NCBI GenBank assembly: GCA_033063855.1
Contig: CP093830.1
Coordinates: 5,332,854 to 5,396,853, forward strand
Length of the DNA stretch: 64,000 nucleotides
DNA from: Smittia aterrima
Taxonomy: Eukaryota > Arthropoda > Insecta > Diptera > Chironomidae
Direction of reading: 5' to 3'
Part shown: positions 12,703 to 24,329 of the stretch, one piece after another
Layout: each line of letters starts with the position of its first letter
How positions within the stretch are numbered: the stretch's first letter is position 1
Position numbers and translations under genes: made by a program
The notes under the pieces: model-generated
Database searches by the model: none
What the model was told of the DNA's origin: nothing
Seen by the model: only the letters and a program-made list of their open reading frames with translations

Positions 12703-15700
12703 ATGGATCATTTCGAGGATGAAGACAACAAAAGGCCTTACAAAGTAAGTGAAGTTTATTTTGAAATGACAAGTTTCGTGAACAGTTGAATGTTTAATTC
12801 ATCATCCCGCCCAGAAAAGTTGCTCCTCGCATTATTATTTCATTCTTTTGTTGACATTGCTCATATGAGTCGAGGTTGGATGAAAACAAATTAATTGGAA
12901 AGCTTTGCCTCGAATGGCAACTTAATTTCCTCAATTAAATCGGACAGCCAGCAAATGAAGCGCATTCAGAAATGTCAATTTCGGTCGCAATGCAATTTAA
13001 ATATTTCGGGAGAGAAAATGTAGGTCAGATGAGGAAGACAATATCATCGAGTTTTTCATTTTCGCTCTAAAGAGAAGAGTGTGTGGAAATAAGAAGCGAA
13101 GATTGTTGATACTTTAAAAGGTCTCTTGAGGAGCAATATTTTGGCATTTGGGATGTGACATTGCGTTGATAAACAAATTGATGCAATAATGAGGAAGACA
13201 AAGTTCGTTGCGAGAGATTCGTAAACATTCCACCTTCACAAGAAGTATCTTCGTTGAAGGTTTCAATATCAGCTTGAAATAGATTCTCATTTCATTGAAT
13301 TCTTTATCAACTATCGTTGTCGATATCGAGCAGCAACTGCTTCAAGATAAATTGCTCTCAATAAAAAAATGTTTACGTTCTCCTTGGTTCTCCTGTGAAA
13401 CTCGAGCGACGATGGACCACAAGTCAGAGCAAAGCTTCTGCACGTTTTCACAGCTGCAAGCGAAATTGAAGCTCGAAGGATTTAGAGCTGAGGTTTTGCA
13501 TTCCATTTGTTTCACAGAATGAGAAATATGTCTCATTTAAAATTATATTTCTGAAGAAATTTCTCCTTTCGTAAAATACTTAATTTCAGAGTAGAATACG
13601 TTCACGCTTATCGTGCTCAGACACTTTAATGTCTTTGCTTCTTCCTTCGCAATAAAAAAGTCTTTACTTTTTCCGATGTCAAGAAACTTTGGAAAGATTA
13701 ATTTACTTTTGCATTGTTGGCGAAGTCTTTAGTGCAACTTCGACTTAACGCTTCCGAAGAAAATTTGTCACAATCAAAAGGTCGGAACACTCGAAAGAAG
13801 AAAGTTCATTTGTCAAAATTTCTTCTCAAGAAAAGAAATCGTTTCGCTCTCACTTCAAAGGACAACACAAGTCGAATCAGTTTCTTTCCTTTTAGTGACA
13901 AAATGTATTAGACCTCTTAATTTAAAAGGTAATTAAGTTGTTGTAATAGCCTACAGCACTTGTTTTGACACGCTTTCTGTTTGTACTCAGTCTCATAGCT
14001 AATGAAAGGACAGCGACATGAAAAGAGAGCTTTCAAAGAAAAAAGTTTATCTTTATTCATCCAAAAAAGCTTTTGACGGAAATGCCTTCGAGAGTTTTCT
14101 AATGTCATTTTAGCAAAACTCTTTGTCCTCAAACACTAACTTTTCGGATTAATTCACAGATCAAAGACGTCACGAGGCAAATAAAGAAAGCTGTCGTCGC
14201 ATCGAGTCTTCAAGAGTTGCAAAAGAAATCTGCGGAGAAGTTCGGCCAGGCAGAAGAGCCTCAGATCCATTTGGACTCAGACGGAACAGAAATCGATGAC
14301 GAGGATTACTTTCAGACATTGGAAGCAAACGCGGAGTTGATTGCTGTGTTCAGCGGGGAACAGTGGATTGATGTGAGTTTGATGATTTTATGGCTTACCA
14401 AGAATTTTATGGCGACTCGTCTCTCCAATGTCACAGCTTTCATGCTCGGGGCTCTCAATCATAAAATTATTCGATAGAAAAGCTTTTTTGTTGATTGGTT
14501 TTTATTTTTTAAAGGTACGAAAGCTTTTAGGATGCAAAGAAATTCTTCTAAAGGTTTTCACTTAAATATTACAAATGAAAAGGGAAATGAATTTGTGTTT
14601 AAAATTGGATTAGAACACTCTTTGAACGAGGATTCCATTTCATTTCCTTTCGTTAGATATTCTAAGAATTTTCCGTTACGAGAGAACTCGTCTAGTTCTT
14701 CTCGTGTTGCATATAACGATAAAGAGCTAACGCGATTTGATCATTAAATGAAATTTAATATTGCGAGAAGAAATAAACTCAATGTAAGCTGCCATGACTA
14801 AGCTTCGCCTTCTTCTTCTTCACGTCTGAAAGTCATTGCAAGTCTCATTAGCTCAGTATTTTGTGTTTTCATTCGCATCCACAAAATAAACAAAACAACT
14901 TTTCTTAAAGCTAATTCTTTCCAAAGTGTTTACACTTTTCTTTGAACCTTTTCAATTCCCTTTCAATGTTGAGCTCTGTTCGTCGTCTGGCTCGAGGCGA
15001 TTTCTTTCTTTCGTTTTTCTTGTTCGCAATGTAGCCGAAAAAAATTCTCTTCGAAACAAACGTGGTGGGGGCTGCTTCGTCTCGTGTGTTCTCGGAAAAT
15101 GACGATGTCGGATTACATCCACCACACGATGCGTAGCCTTGAAAGCTCTTATAGCGAGATGAATGATTTTATGAACTTGAAAATTATGAGCAGCATTGAA
15201 GCTTTTTTTTATTTGGGTCTGGAACTGCCGTTGCGTGAGTCGTTTTGGTATGTTTAGAGAGAGCCCATCGTAAACCGTTCACACAAACGTTTGAGTTATC
15301 TTCAGACTGTTATCATAAAGAATTTGAGACATTCTCTTTCACTTCCACTCGAACGAATATTGGCAGAGACGTTCTTCAATTAGTGTCTCAACTGTCTTGT
15401 TGCTCGATGAAGTCGTCACGCGTATTCAAGTCAGTTGCATTATTGAAAAGGACGATGGATGAGATGGACAGTTACACAAACTGTTTGTGTAAAAGTGAAG
15501 ACACTTCATCCCAAGTTCCGATGTAAAAAAGCTTGTTTACGATGCTTTTATTGATAAAGATGTTTCGGGAACACGAACACTTTGACGTTATTTATGATTA
15601 ACTCTCATGAGCTCGAAAGGCAGAAACGTTTTCCATCAATTGCCTTCTCGATGTTTAATAATTCAGTCTCATTACTTCCACTGCTTCCAACCCCATTCCA

Positions 15701-18122
15701 AACTTAAACCCAATCTTTCTTCACGAAGCAGATGCCTTCAAAGTTTATGGATTTTTGTTATGAAAGTTTTTCTCCGTTTCCTCATGGGAAAGCACTTTGA
15801 AACTCATTTAATGAAAGCTTTCATAGCTTAAAGTGTTGACACTGCCTCGAGCTTGAATAATCTTGTTTTGATAACGAAGATTACAGAATATTCACCACTC
15901 AATTCCTCCCAGAGCTGATGTTACAGTAACTTCATTAAAACTAAGGATATTTTAATGAAAACATCATATTCTGTGAGTTCGGAGAACTGCTGATTTAACT
16001 TAATTTTGAAAATTTTCTCTTATCTCGTCTGAATGATTTAGCAAAGTCTGAACCTTCAAGTTTCTAATTCGTCTGCCTTGGTTGAATAACTTCCAAGAAC
16101 TTGTAAGAAAGGAGACAATGAACTTTCATCGAAGTCTGTCAGTCGTGTAAAATAATCAATTGTTACCGATCATACGCTTACCCTTGTCAGTCTGCAGCTT
16201 TCAATGTCAGACGATTTATATAATCGAGACTTTTCATCACAAAAAAATGACGAGTTCAAGGAATCTGAAATATTTAATGAGCGCTCATTTGACTTGCAGC
16301 AGCCTAATGCTCTTGATATTTGTTTTACATAATTCGAAAGCACTCAAGCTGAGAGTTTCTTGCTCGTACATGAAATCTTCAAGATCTTTCATCAAAGTAA
16401 CTCAATTGATGCACTTAAAGTCTCAGTTAATAATTTCAAAGAGCAAAAAGCTGGAATCTTTCAATTAGCCTTTGATTCAGAGCTTTTGACTTCGGAATTT
16501 TCCAATTGACTTTTAGTCGAGAGTTGTTATTTGCTCTACGACAGTGAAAGCTTCTTTTCAGAGAAATGATCAACAGACTTTTCCATTAATTTTCGTCCTC
16601 GTGTCAAAGAAACTCAGTCGTTCTCGATTTATTTCTGTCGATGACACAGCGTCTTCATTTTTATTAAATCATTCAATGACTTTTCTCTCTTACAGCCCAC
16701 GCACTATCTGACAATCTCGTCAGATCACTCCGGTGATACAATCGACAGTGGAAACGTTGAGAAAGTTCAATTGAAAAAGCTCGTCGGTCAGATGAAGACG
16801 AATCTTTGTAACATTTCGATTCTGAGCGAACCCGACCTCGAATTGTTATCTAACATGGATCCAAACTCTGTCGCAGATATAACTGGACGGGATTTTGTCG
16901 AGACACTAAAGGAAACGTCGGGCAGGTAAACGACCGATTAGAGATTTACATTTTGTTCAACATTGTCCTTTCGGGACAATCTCTTGGCTCCGTTGTCAAG
17001 CTCAGCTAAGAACAAAACAATGAAAAATTGAATTTCATGGCTGAGCGAGCATGATGAAAAGTGGTGGAAATGGATTTTTTATGAGGTATCTTGTAAAAGG
17101 CGAGGCCAAGCGGATTTGAACACGCAAAGGATGAGAGATTCTTCATCATCATCACGCGCTTTCTTCGCTGAATTAAAATTTAAAGGTTAAAGGAAACGAA
17201 AAAGCTTTTTCCTCGTCATTTAGCCTTCACTTCTTTGTTTCCATGTAAGACACAGAAAGCATCTCATTTCGCATGACGCTTGTTACGAATTTTATCGTAT
17301 CTTCAATTATATTTATTCGAAAAGCATTTTTACGAGATATTTTCTGCAAAACGAAATTCCTCGAAAGAGAATTCTGAATCTGATTAATTAGGCGTGCTTA
17401 AGCATTCAGGCAACTCAGATCTCGAAGTTTCGTTTTGTTTGTCTCATGAAATGAGAGATGAGATGTTCTCTTCTAATTATAATTCCACGCAGACGAACGC
17501 AATTAAGAAAAGTCCAAACAAATATTTTCAAGGTCTACGGAAAAGCTCTCGAAGCATCTGCAATGTTTTAATTGATTTTTAACTTCGGGGCCTGAAGTTC
17601 AGGCTTTTCTAACTTTTTCTCCTGAATGTTGACAAACTTTTATTTTTCAACAATCAATTGCAGCGATCGATAGAAAAGTTTGTCGATTTGTTAACAAAGA
17701 AGAAGAAAAAAGTTTTCGTTTCTCTTTAAAGGATCGTTAGGAAATTTCTTTTAGGAAGATAAATAATTCGGCTTCGTGTGAAAAGCTTCAAAGAAATCTT
17801 CAAAGTTTTTAGGAAGCGTGTTTCATTTCTTATGGAAAAACAATTTTTCATGATCCATTTCACGTCTTTTTATTTGCTAATTAACTCACGAGTAGCTCAT
17901 CATTAATTCTTTTTATTTCTTCTTCCTCGGCTCGACACGTTTAGCAGAATCCTTACTGAGAAGCGAGATGCATATGACGCAATTGAGCTCCTGAAATTAA
18001 TCGGTAGACATCATCAATCAGTCGGCAAACAGAGCAGCATCGAGCATAGACCCTTCTCGCCTTCCTCATCAACAACATCGCTTTCAACAATGAGCAGCTT
18101 TTCAAGCAACAACCAACAATGA
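12703..18122 (+). CDS. CIDE-N / DFF-family protein, Drep2/Drep3-like, copy B
   Basis: Exons 12703-12744, 14160-14372, 16696-16925 and 17948-18122. Their lengths (42, 213, 230, 175) match copy A exactly, again giving 219 residues. The CIDE-N acidic core and the Ser-rich tail are nearly identical to copy A. The middle differs more: for example NVEKVQLKKLVGQMKTNLCN stands in place of the DVEKIHLKKL region. Introns are 1.4, 2.3 and 1.0 kb, against 241, 59 and 61 bases in copy A. No coding sequence or recognised repeat was seen inside them, so they may hold regulatory DNA. The reading frame is intact and all key CIDE-N residues are kept, so it is a functional paralogue, not a pseudogene. Confidence 0.88.
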
Positions 18123-20201
18123 ATCTCAACCGACGAGCAGATGTTTTCGTTCTGCTAATTGTAATTGACCGACAAAAGAGTGAAACTATTATTAATACTA
18201 ACTTTATCTCTGCGTGTTTCATGTTGAATTCCGAATGGACCGAAATTGGTTGGTGAATAATTGCAGCATAAACTTTTATAAATTAATCTCTGTTGTTGTC
18301 TCGTCCTTTTTTCAAACTCACCAAAGTGCATGAGTCAGAAGATGTTTCCGCTTCGAAATAAATTCCAATGAAGCTCATTAAGCTTTTCATAAATTTAAAT
18401 TGTCTTTGTCACTGACGAGAGGTAATAAATCATTCAACTCGACGCAAATGTCTACTTAAGCAATCCAAATTGAATTAGAAGACAATGTTTATGGATAATT
18501 GTTTGCTTTGTATCTCGAAGCTATTTGAGGACGAAACATTTCCTCAGAAAATCATAAATTACTTCGTCGCCGTCTTCCCGACCCACGTCAAGCTTTTGAA
18601 AGCTTTAACTTAGCATTTCGACTGAGGTGACATTGGACGATTTACTTTAGTGTCATTACTCTTAATTCTTTTTAAAGTGAAATTCCCGCAGACCCGTCAA
18701 AGATTCTTTGTTTTCTCTCTTTATCAAAAGAAAGCTCCCCGCGAGCTTTTCCCTTTCAACCTCAGTCGACCTCCTTTCGTGAACTCTTCCATGCAACCAA
18801 CATAAATCTTAAGTATCCAGACAAGATTAATCGGATAAACAGTTTTTTGAATAAAGCGTTCTAACATTTTTGACGAGAATTTCCCGCCGCCAGACTGAAA
18901 ATAAAACGTTAAGCACTTAAATCGTTAACAATCCATCAAAGGTTTTCAAGAGATTTCTTAATTCACTTGCCATTAGTTAAAGGACTAAATAATTGAGTAA
19001 GATTAGGTGAACTTTGAGTGCTGCCGAACTTGAATAATCGAGGACTCAATTTCGAAGGAAGCTGAAAACAATGAGTTGACGCTTCGTGTCAATATCATTT
19101 AGACGTAGAGAGCTTTTCATCAGCTTTGATAGTGCGCTCGAGTATTTTATTATCGAATCATCGTAGAAAGGTAACCGACACTTGCTGGAAACATGAGAGC
19201 AACAAATTCAGACGCGGCAAGTGTAAACTGAAACCTTGAAAAATATTTCAACAACACAATTATTTAATCAGAAATTTTCTCGTCCCTCGACACTGACGCG
19301 ACATTAAAACACCAAAACAAAAATTGTCCTTACTCGAGCATTAGACAACCTTCGATGAAAAAGCACTTAAGAGAATTTAATTAGCGTATAATCTCAGAGT
19401 CAGAATGTTTGGTGATGGAAGAAAGATATTTAAAATATTCCCCAAAGTGTCTCGTCATAACACGAAAGTCGTAAAAGTTTTTATGAATATATTCAACAGA
19501 CATCGAGATGAAAGAGGGTGAACATTAATAATTGAGATAACATTACGTCTGGTGAAAGATTCATTCGTTAATTGCATTACACTCATGAATATATTTTATT
19601 ACTGAGACAACGAAACGAAATATCAAATTCATGAAAACTTTTGCGCTTTCGATGAGGATTAAAAGAAAAGTTCTAAATGAACTCGATTTATCATTTTGTA
19701 GTTTTTCCCGAAATAGAAGAAAAATGTTTTTAAAATCGATTTGTAGCACAATTTGTCATCCGAAAGATTAAACATTAATAAAAAGATAAATTTTTTGAAT
19801 ACACTTAATCGAGAGATGTTTTCATTAAACGATGAAGACCAACGATTTACATTAAATAATCAATAGATTCTTTATTCAGGATAATAATTAGCATTAGAGT
19901 TTTAACGAAGTTTATAAAGAGTTATTTACCCAAATGATGTTCTGGTCCAAAATAATTTCTATGACGACTTTAAACTTTAATTTTCACTTTTATGTATTGA
20001 TCAGAGGACTCATCTGTTGAGTCACTCAGCAAAGAAAAACTGTTGGTGAGTGAGAGAAGCTCGGATTTAAATGATTTGTTTGTGAATGAATAGGAAGCTT
20101 TTTAGTTATAGAGGAAATTTCTTCACATCGATCTGGCTACTTATTACGATAAATGATTAAATGATGATCAATTCCACTTCTCCAAAGTGAGAACTAAGCA
20201 A
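18123..20201. other. Intergenic DNA between CIDE-N copy B and Ggamma1
   Basis: Convergent gene ends flank this AT-rich stretch. It should hold both 3' UTRs. No gene or repeat is supported. Confidence 0.45.
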
Positions 20202-20623
20202 TTACAAGATGGAGCAGCTGCTCTTCTCTCTGAAAGGGTTGACCTTCTGGCTCGAGAAGCCGACGAGCAAGCAATCTTCCTGCTCATGCTCGGTAACGTA
20301 TTTGATGATGTCCGAGACAGCTTGGGTAACTGGCATTCTTTGGATTGCAGCTTCGCGACGCAATTGCTCCGTCACCACCCTAAAAAATAATTTTTAATAT
20401 TATCAACAATTTCCGGTCCAGCGCGGTATTCGATCTCATAAATTTTCTTTTCCACTCGATCTATTTCTAATTATAGAAAACAATTTCCATCACACTAAAG
20501 AAAAGCCACAAAAGGTTTTTCATGGAAATTTTCGCAATCAAATGAAAAAGAAAAGAATTCTCCACAAATTTTGTTTTTCACTTCTTACCTTTGCTGCTGC
20601 AAATTGTTGGCAAATATATCCAT
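20202..20623 (-). CDS. Ggamma1: Heterotrimeric G-protein gamma subunit, Ggamma1 type
   Basis: Two exons, 20623-20589 and 20379-20202, give 70 residues, the same length as I recall for fly Ggamma1. The start MDIFANNLQQQR leads into VVTEQLRREAAIQR (the coiled-coil region that pairs with Gbeta). The conserved end is EHEQEDCLLVGFSSQKVNPF followed by the CAAX box CSIL. The final Leu predicts geranylgeranylation and membrane anchoring of Gbeta-gamma. The longer upstream open frame (from 20773) is leader sequence; the ATG at 20623 is chosen because it matches the family N-terminus. The gene lies head-to-head with the first lipase gene, whose TATA box is 380 bases away. Confidence 0.95.
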
Positions 20624-20727
20624 GTGTGCGGTGTCTGATAAACCTATGTTGACGGTTTTATGTTCTAAGCTTCTTTCAATTTGAATTAACGCGACAAGAA
20701 GGATTTGAAAATTCTTAAAATTTGCAA

Positions 20728-20846
20728 ATGGCTGAGAGTGGTTGAGAACTTTTGAACTGAGAGTGGCTGACAACTTTCAAATTCAAATTTTAAAGCGGGA
20801 AAATAAATTTGAATTTTTAAGCGGGAATAAGTTTGAATTTTTTACG
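20728..20846. repeat. Short imperfect direct repeats upstream of Ggamma1
   Basis: Two units of the form TGAGAGTGGYTGANAACTTT (about 20733-20752 and 20758-20777) are followed by two units pairing TTTAAAGCGGGAA / TTTTTAAGCGGGAA with TTTGAATTTTT. GCGGGAAAA (20795-20803) resembles an E2F site. They sit on the 5' side of Ggamma1 and may be leader or promoter. Confidence 0.5.
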
Positions 20847-21003
20847 AAAAAGTTGTTTTTCTTATAAAACGTGATTTTACCGTGATTGGTTAAGGCTCTA
20901 ATCTTGGTCAACTTTTCACAATTGACGTCGACCCATCTGGAAATGGAAAAACCCATTTTATCTTGAGATTAGAGTAGCGCAGTTTAAAAACAATTCGCGA
21001 CAT

Positions 21004-21010
21004 TATAAAA
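21004..21010 (+). promoter_or_regulatory. TATA box of lipase copy 1
   Basis: TATAAAA lies 33 bases before a TCATTG initiator (A at 21037) and 67 before the ATG. A GATA-type site (TTATCT, 20958-20963) and TGACGTCGA (about 20934) lie upstream; both motifs recur before copy 2. Confidence 0.7.
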
Positions 21011-21070
21011 AGCAGAATTTCTGGAGAGTTCCGATCATTGTCTTTTGAATTGTTCGATTGAGAAGGCAAA

Positions 21071-22185
21071 ATGAAGGGAAGTTTGATTTTAGCAGTTTTG
21101 TTGTTCGCAGGAGCCGCAATGGCCTTGCCCGTCGGTGATCACAGATGGTCGTTGATTCCTGATGGCGACGGAAAGTTGTACTTGATGGACTTAGATGCCG
21201 AGCCTGACAGACCTGAGCCAGCTTTCAATGCTGCCAATGATGTTTTCTTCGTTCTTTTCACAAGACGTAACCCAACTGCTGGTCAACGTCTTGCTCAAAC
21301 AGTCGCCTCGATCAACAACTCGCAATGGAATTCAGCAGCAGGTGGAACTCGCTTCATTGTTCACGGATGGAACAACAATCATCAATCGCCAGTTAACCGC
21401 GACATCACCGCCGCTTATCTCGCTAGAGCCGACCAAAATGTCATTGGTAAGTTCCAGATGAAGAATTTAAATTGTTTTCGTGCTTAGAGCTAATTATCAA
21501 AAAATTATTAGCCGTCGACTGGGGAGCGGGTGCAAACTCACTCAACTACGCAACTTCAAGAAATCGTGTCCCAGACGTAGCTACAGTCATCGCTCGTTTC
21601 ATTGATTTCTTGCACCAAAACGGATTCCTTGTCAACTTCAATCGTTTGATCATCGCTGGTCACTCACTTGGAGCTCACATTGCTGGTCTTACTGGAAAGC
21701 GCGTGACTAGAGGACGCGTCCAAGCTATTTATGGATTGGATCCTGCCGGCCCTCTCTTCTCAATGGCAGATGCTGCTGGTCGTATGGCTGCTGGAGATGC
21801 CGTCTACACTGAAATGATTGCAACAAACGCTGGATCCCTTGGATTCTCACAACCAATTGGAGCTGCTTCTTTCTACCGTGAGAAATAATTTTTACGATCT
21901 CTTAAGGATTTATAAATAATTATTTTTTAAATAGCTAACTGGGGATCAGCCCAACCTGGATGCGGTGGAGATTCGTGCTCTCATGGACGTGTTGTCCCCT
22001 TCTACGCTGAATCTATCAATTCAAACAGATTCAATGGCAGACGTTGCGCTAACCACGGTCAAATCACATCAAGAAATTGCCCAACTGGACAAGGAACTGG
22101 AATGATGGGAGGAGATGCATCAAAGAGCTTGAGCGGAGTCTTCTTCTTGGAAACTAACGCCAACTCTCCTTTCGCTCGCGGTTAA
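21071..22185 (+). CDS. Secreted pancreatic-type (neutral) lipase, copy 1
   Basis: Exons 21071-21446, 21512-21877 and 21935-22185 give 330 residues. A signal peptide (LILAVLLFAGAAMA) precedes an alpha/beta-hydrolase domain of the insect pancreatic-lipase family. The triad is complete: Ser177 in GHSLGAH, Asp202 in GLDPAGP, His264 in CSHGR. The oxyanion-side motif FIVHGW is present. Substrate is probably dietary acylglycerol or phospholipid; chain or head-group preference cannot be told from sequence. The compact form without a C-terminal PLAT domain is usual for insect members, some of which are phospholipase A1. TATA and GATA sites upstream suggest strong gut expression (inference). AATAAA lies at about 22219. 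Tandem with the next gene. Confidence 0.93.
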
Positions 22186-22440
22186 ACTTTATCCTCACTC
22201 GAAAAACACTTCAGTTCAAATAAATTTTCATTGAAATCTAAACTTAGATTCTTGTTTGCGTAAAAACAAAAATATTAATCGTTGAATGAATTTGATAAGA
22301 ATACGTGCACCCCATGCAAAATCTCAAGATAAAACAATCTTAAACGTAAAGCTTTTCAATTACGATAAGTGACGTCGATAGAAATTGAAGTTTAAGATAA
22401 GATTTTATCTCGCGATTTATTTAAAAATATTCGGCGAAGG

Positions 22441-22447
22441 TATAAAA
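22441..22447 (+). promoter_or_regulatory. TATA box of lipase copy 2
   Basis: TATAAAA lies 32 bases before a TTAGTC initiator (A at 22473) and 73 before the ATG. GATA-type sites lie at 22327-22332, 22395-22400 and 22405-22410, the last two forming an inverted pair. TGACGTCGA recurs at about 22370. Confidence 0.7.
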
Positions 22448-22513
22448 TGGTGGAATTTTAGATTTTTCGTTTAGTCTTTTGATTTTATTGAACGAGAATA
22501 CAAAAGGTTGACA

Positions 22514-23636
22514 ATGAAGGGAAGCTCGATTTTAGCAGTTTTGCTGTTCGCAGGAGCCGCAATGGCCATGCCCGCCGGAGATCACAGATGGTCGTTGATT
22601 CCTGATGGCGACGGAAAAATGCATTTGATTGATTTGAATCCATTCGAGCCTAACACACCTGAGCCAGCTTTCAATGCTGCTAATGACGTTTTCTTCGTTC
22701 TCTTCACAAGACGTAACCCAACTGCTGGTCAACGCCTTGCACAGACAACTGCATCGATCAATAACTCACAATGGAGATCTGCTGCTGCTGGAACAAGATT
22801 TATCATTCACGGATGGAACAACAATCATCAATCGCCAGTTAACCGCGACATCACCGCCGCTTATCTCGCTAGAGGAGACCACAATGTCGTTGGTATGTTC
22901 AAAAATTTAAATCTTTTTATCTTTTAAATATTTTATCGTAAAATTATTAGCCGTCGACTGGGGAGCGGGTGCAAACTCACTCAACTACGCAACTTCAAGA
23001 AACCGTGTCCCAGACGTTGCAACAGTTGTTGCTCGTTTCATTGATTTCTTGCACCAAAACGGATTCCTTGCCAACTTCAACCGTTTGATCATCGCTGGTC
23101 ACTCTCTCGGAGGTCACATTGCTGGACTCACAGGAAAGCGCGTGACACGTGGACGCGTCCAAGCTATTTTCGGATTGGATCCAGCCGGCCCTCTCTTCTC
23201 AATGGGAGATGCTGGAGGTCGTTTGGCTGCTGGAGATGCCGTCTACACTGAAATGATTGCCACCAATGCAGGAGTCTTAGGATTCGATCAACCAATTGGA
23301 GCTGCTTCTTTCTACCGTAGGATTTCATTATCCATATAATTTTGATTAAAAATTTCATCAAATTTTTTGCCAACAGCTAACTGGGGATCATCTCAACCTG
23401 GATGCGGAGCTGATGTTGCTGGAACTTGCGCTCACAGCCGTGTTGTCCCCATGTACGCCGAATCAGTTAATTCAAACAGATTCAATGCCAGACGTTGCGC
23501 TAACTACGGACAAATCACATCAAGAAATTGCCCAACTGGACAAGGAGCTGGTATGATGGGAGGAGATGCATCAAAGGGCTTGAACGGTGTCTTCTTCATT
23601 GAGACAAACGCCAACTCTCCTTTCGCTCGCGGTTAA
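22514..23636 (+). CDS. Secreted pancreatic-type (neutral) lipase, copy 2
   Basis: Exons 22514-22892, 22951-23316 and 23377-23636 give 334 residues. The ATG at 22514 is chosen because the signal peptide then aligns with copy 1; the open frame just upstream starts at a non-ATG codon. The triad is Ser178 (GHSLGGH), Asp203 (GLDPAGP) and His268 (CAHSR). Compared with copy 1 there is one extra residue before PEPAFNAAND and three more in the loop before the His-bearing Cys (GCGADVAGTC). Splice sites are at identical positions. A 69-base exon-1 stretch and a 63-base stretch spanning the intron-1 acceptor are identical to copy 1. This indicates recent duplication or gene conversion. Confidence 0.93.
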
Positions 23637-23659
23637 ATCTGATAATTTTGTACATAAAT

Positions 23660-24329
23660 AAAATCGCTTGATTTGAAAATAAACTTTTTTAAATGAAAGT
23701 TAAGCTCTATGATGACTTGGACTTCTCACGCGTACTCTAAGTGATAAATTAATCAGTCAACATACCCAGCAAAGCTTTCTTAGATAACATTCATTTACTT
23801 TGAATGTCATCTCAATGTGAGAATAAAACTAAGTCGACAATTAAGTAGCCAAGAGATCAGTTGATAAAATAATAATTCGCTGATAAAAATCATAAATATC
23901 CGATAGGGCCGCATCCAATTCGTATCTGAACATTTCGAAGTCCACCAACACATTCGCAAAACTTTTCGAAATCAATTCGCGTTTATAATTTTTTTGTGTG
24001 AAGAAATTTTTAGTTCCACTGGCTCACCTATCGCGAAAACAATTGAAATTAATGCGTTGACGTCCACTTAAGGTGTTTAATTCTTATTTAGAAAAGAATT
24101 CAAGCCAAGAGAGGTCGCGACAGAGTTCAGTGGACGAATTGAATAAAAACTTTGTGTTGTTGTTGTTTCGCGTGTTGTGAAAAAAGTTTTTTTAGTTTCC
24201 CGTGTAATAAAAGAAATTTCACTTAATTGATTTCCCGATTTCGCTCTCATCTTTCGCGTGATTAAGTAACCAACGGTGATGAAATAAAAATTAATTTTTC
24301 CGACACTCATAAACACGAAAGAAGTTACA
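23660..24329. other. Spacer and leader upstream of the SH3BP5 homologue
   Basis: It holds the lipase copy 2 3' end and the probable promoter and leader of the next gene. No coding sequence seen. Confidence 0.45.

Noticed and set aside
14373..16695. Nested gene in intron 2 of CIDE-N copy B (frames at 14532-14747, 15245-15526, 16160-16468)
   Set aside because: Short frames with no homology, signal peptide or promoter.
17095..17190. Possible tRNA on minus (GTTCAAATCCG B-box-like word at about 17111-17121)
   Set aside because: The T-stem does not pair and no A box or acceptor stem is found about 75 bases upstream.
22508..22513. Earlier start for lipase copy 2
   Set aside because: The codon is TTG, and the ATG at 22514 aligns with copy 1.
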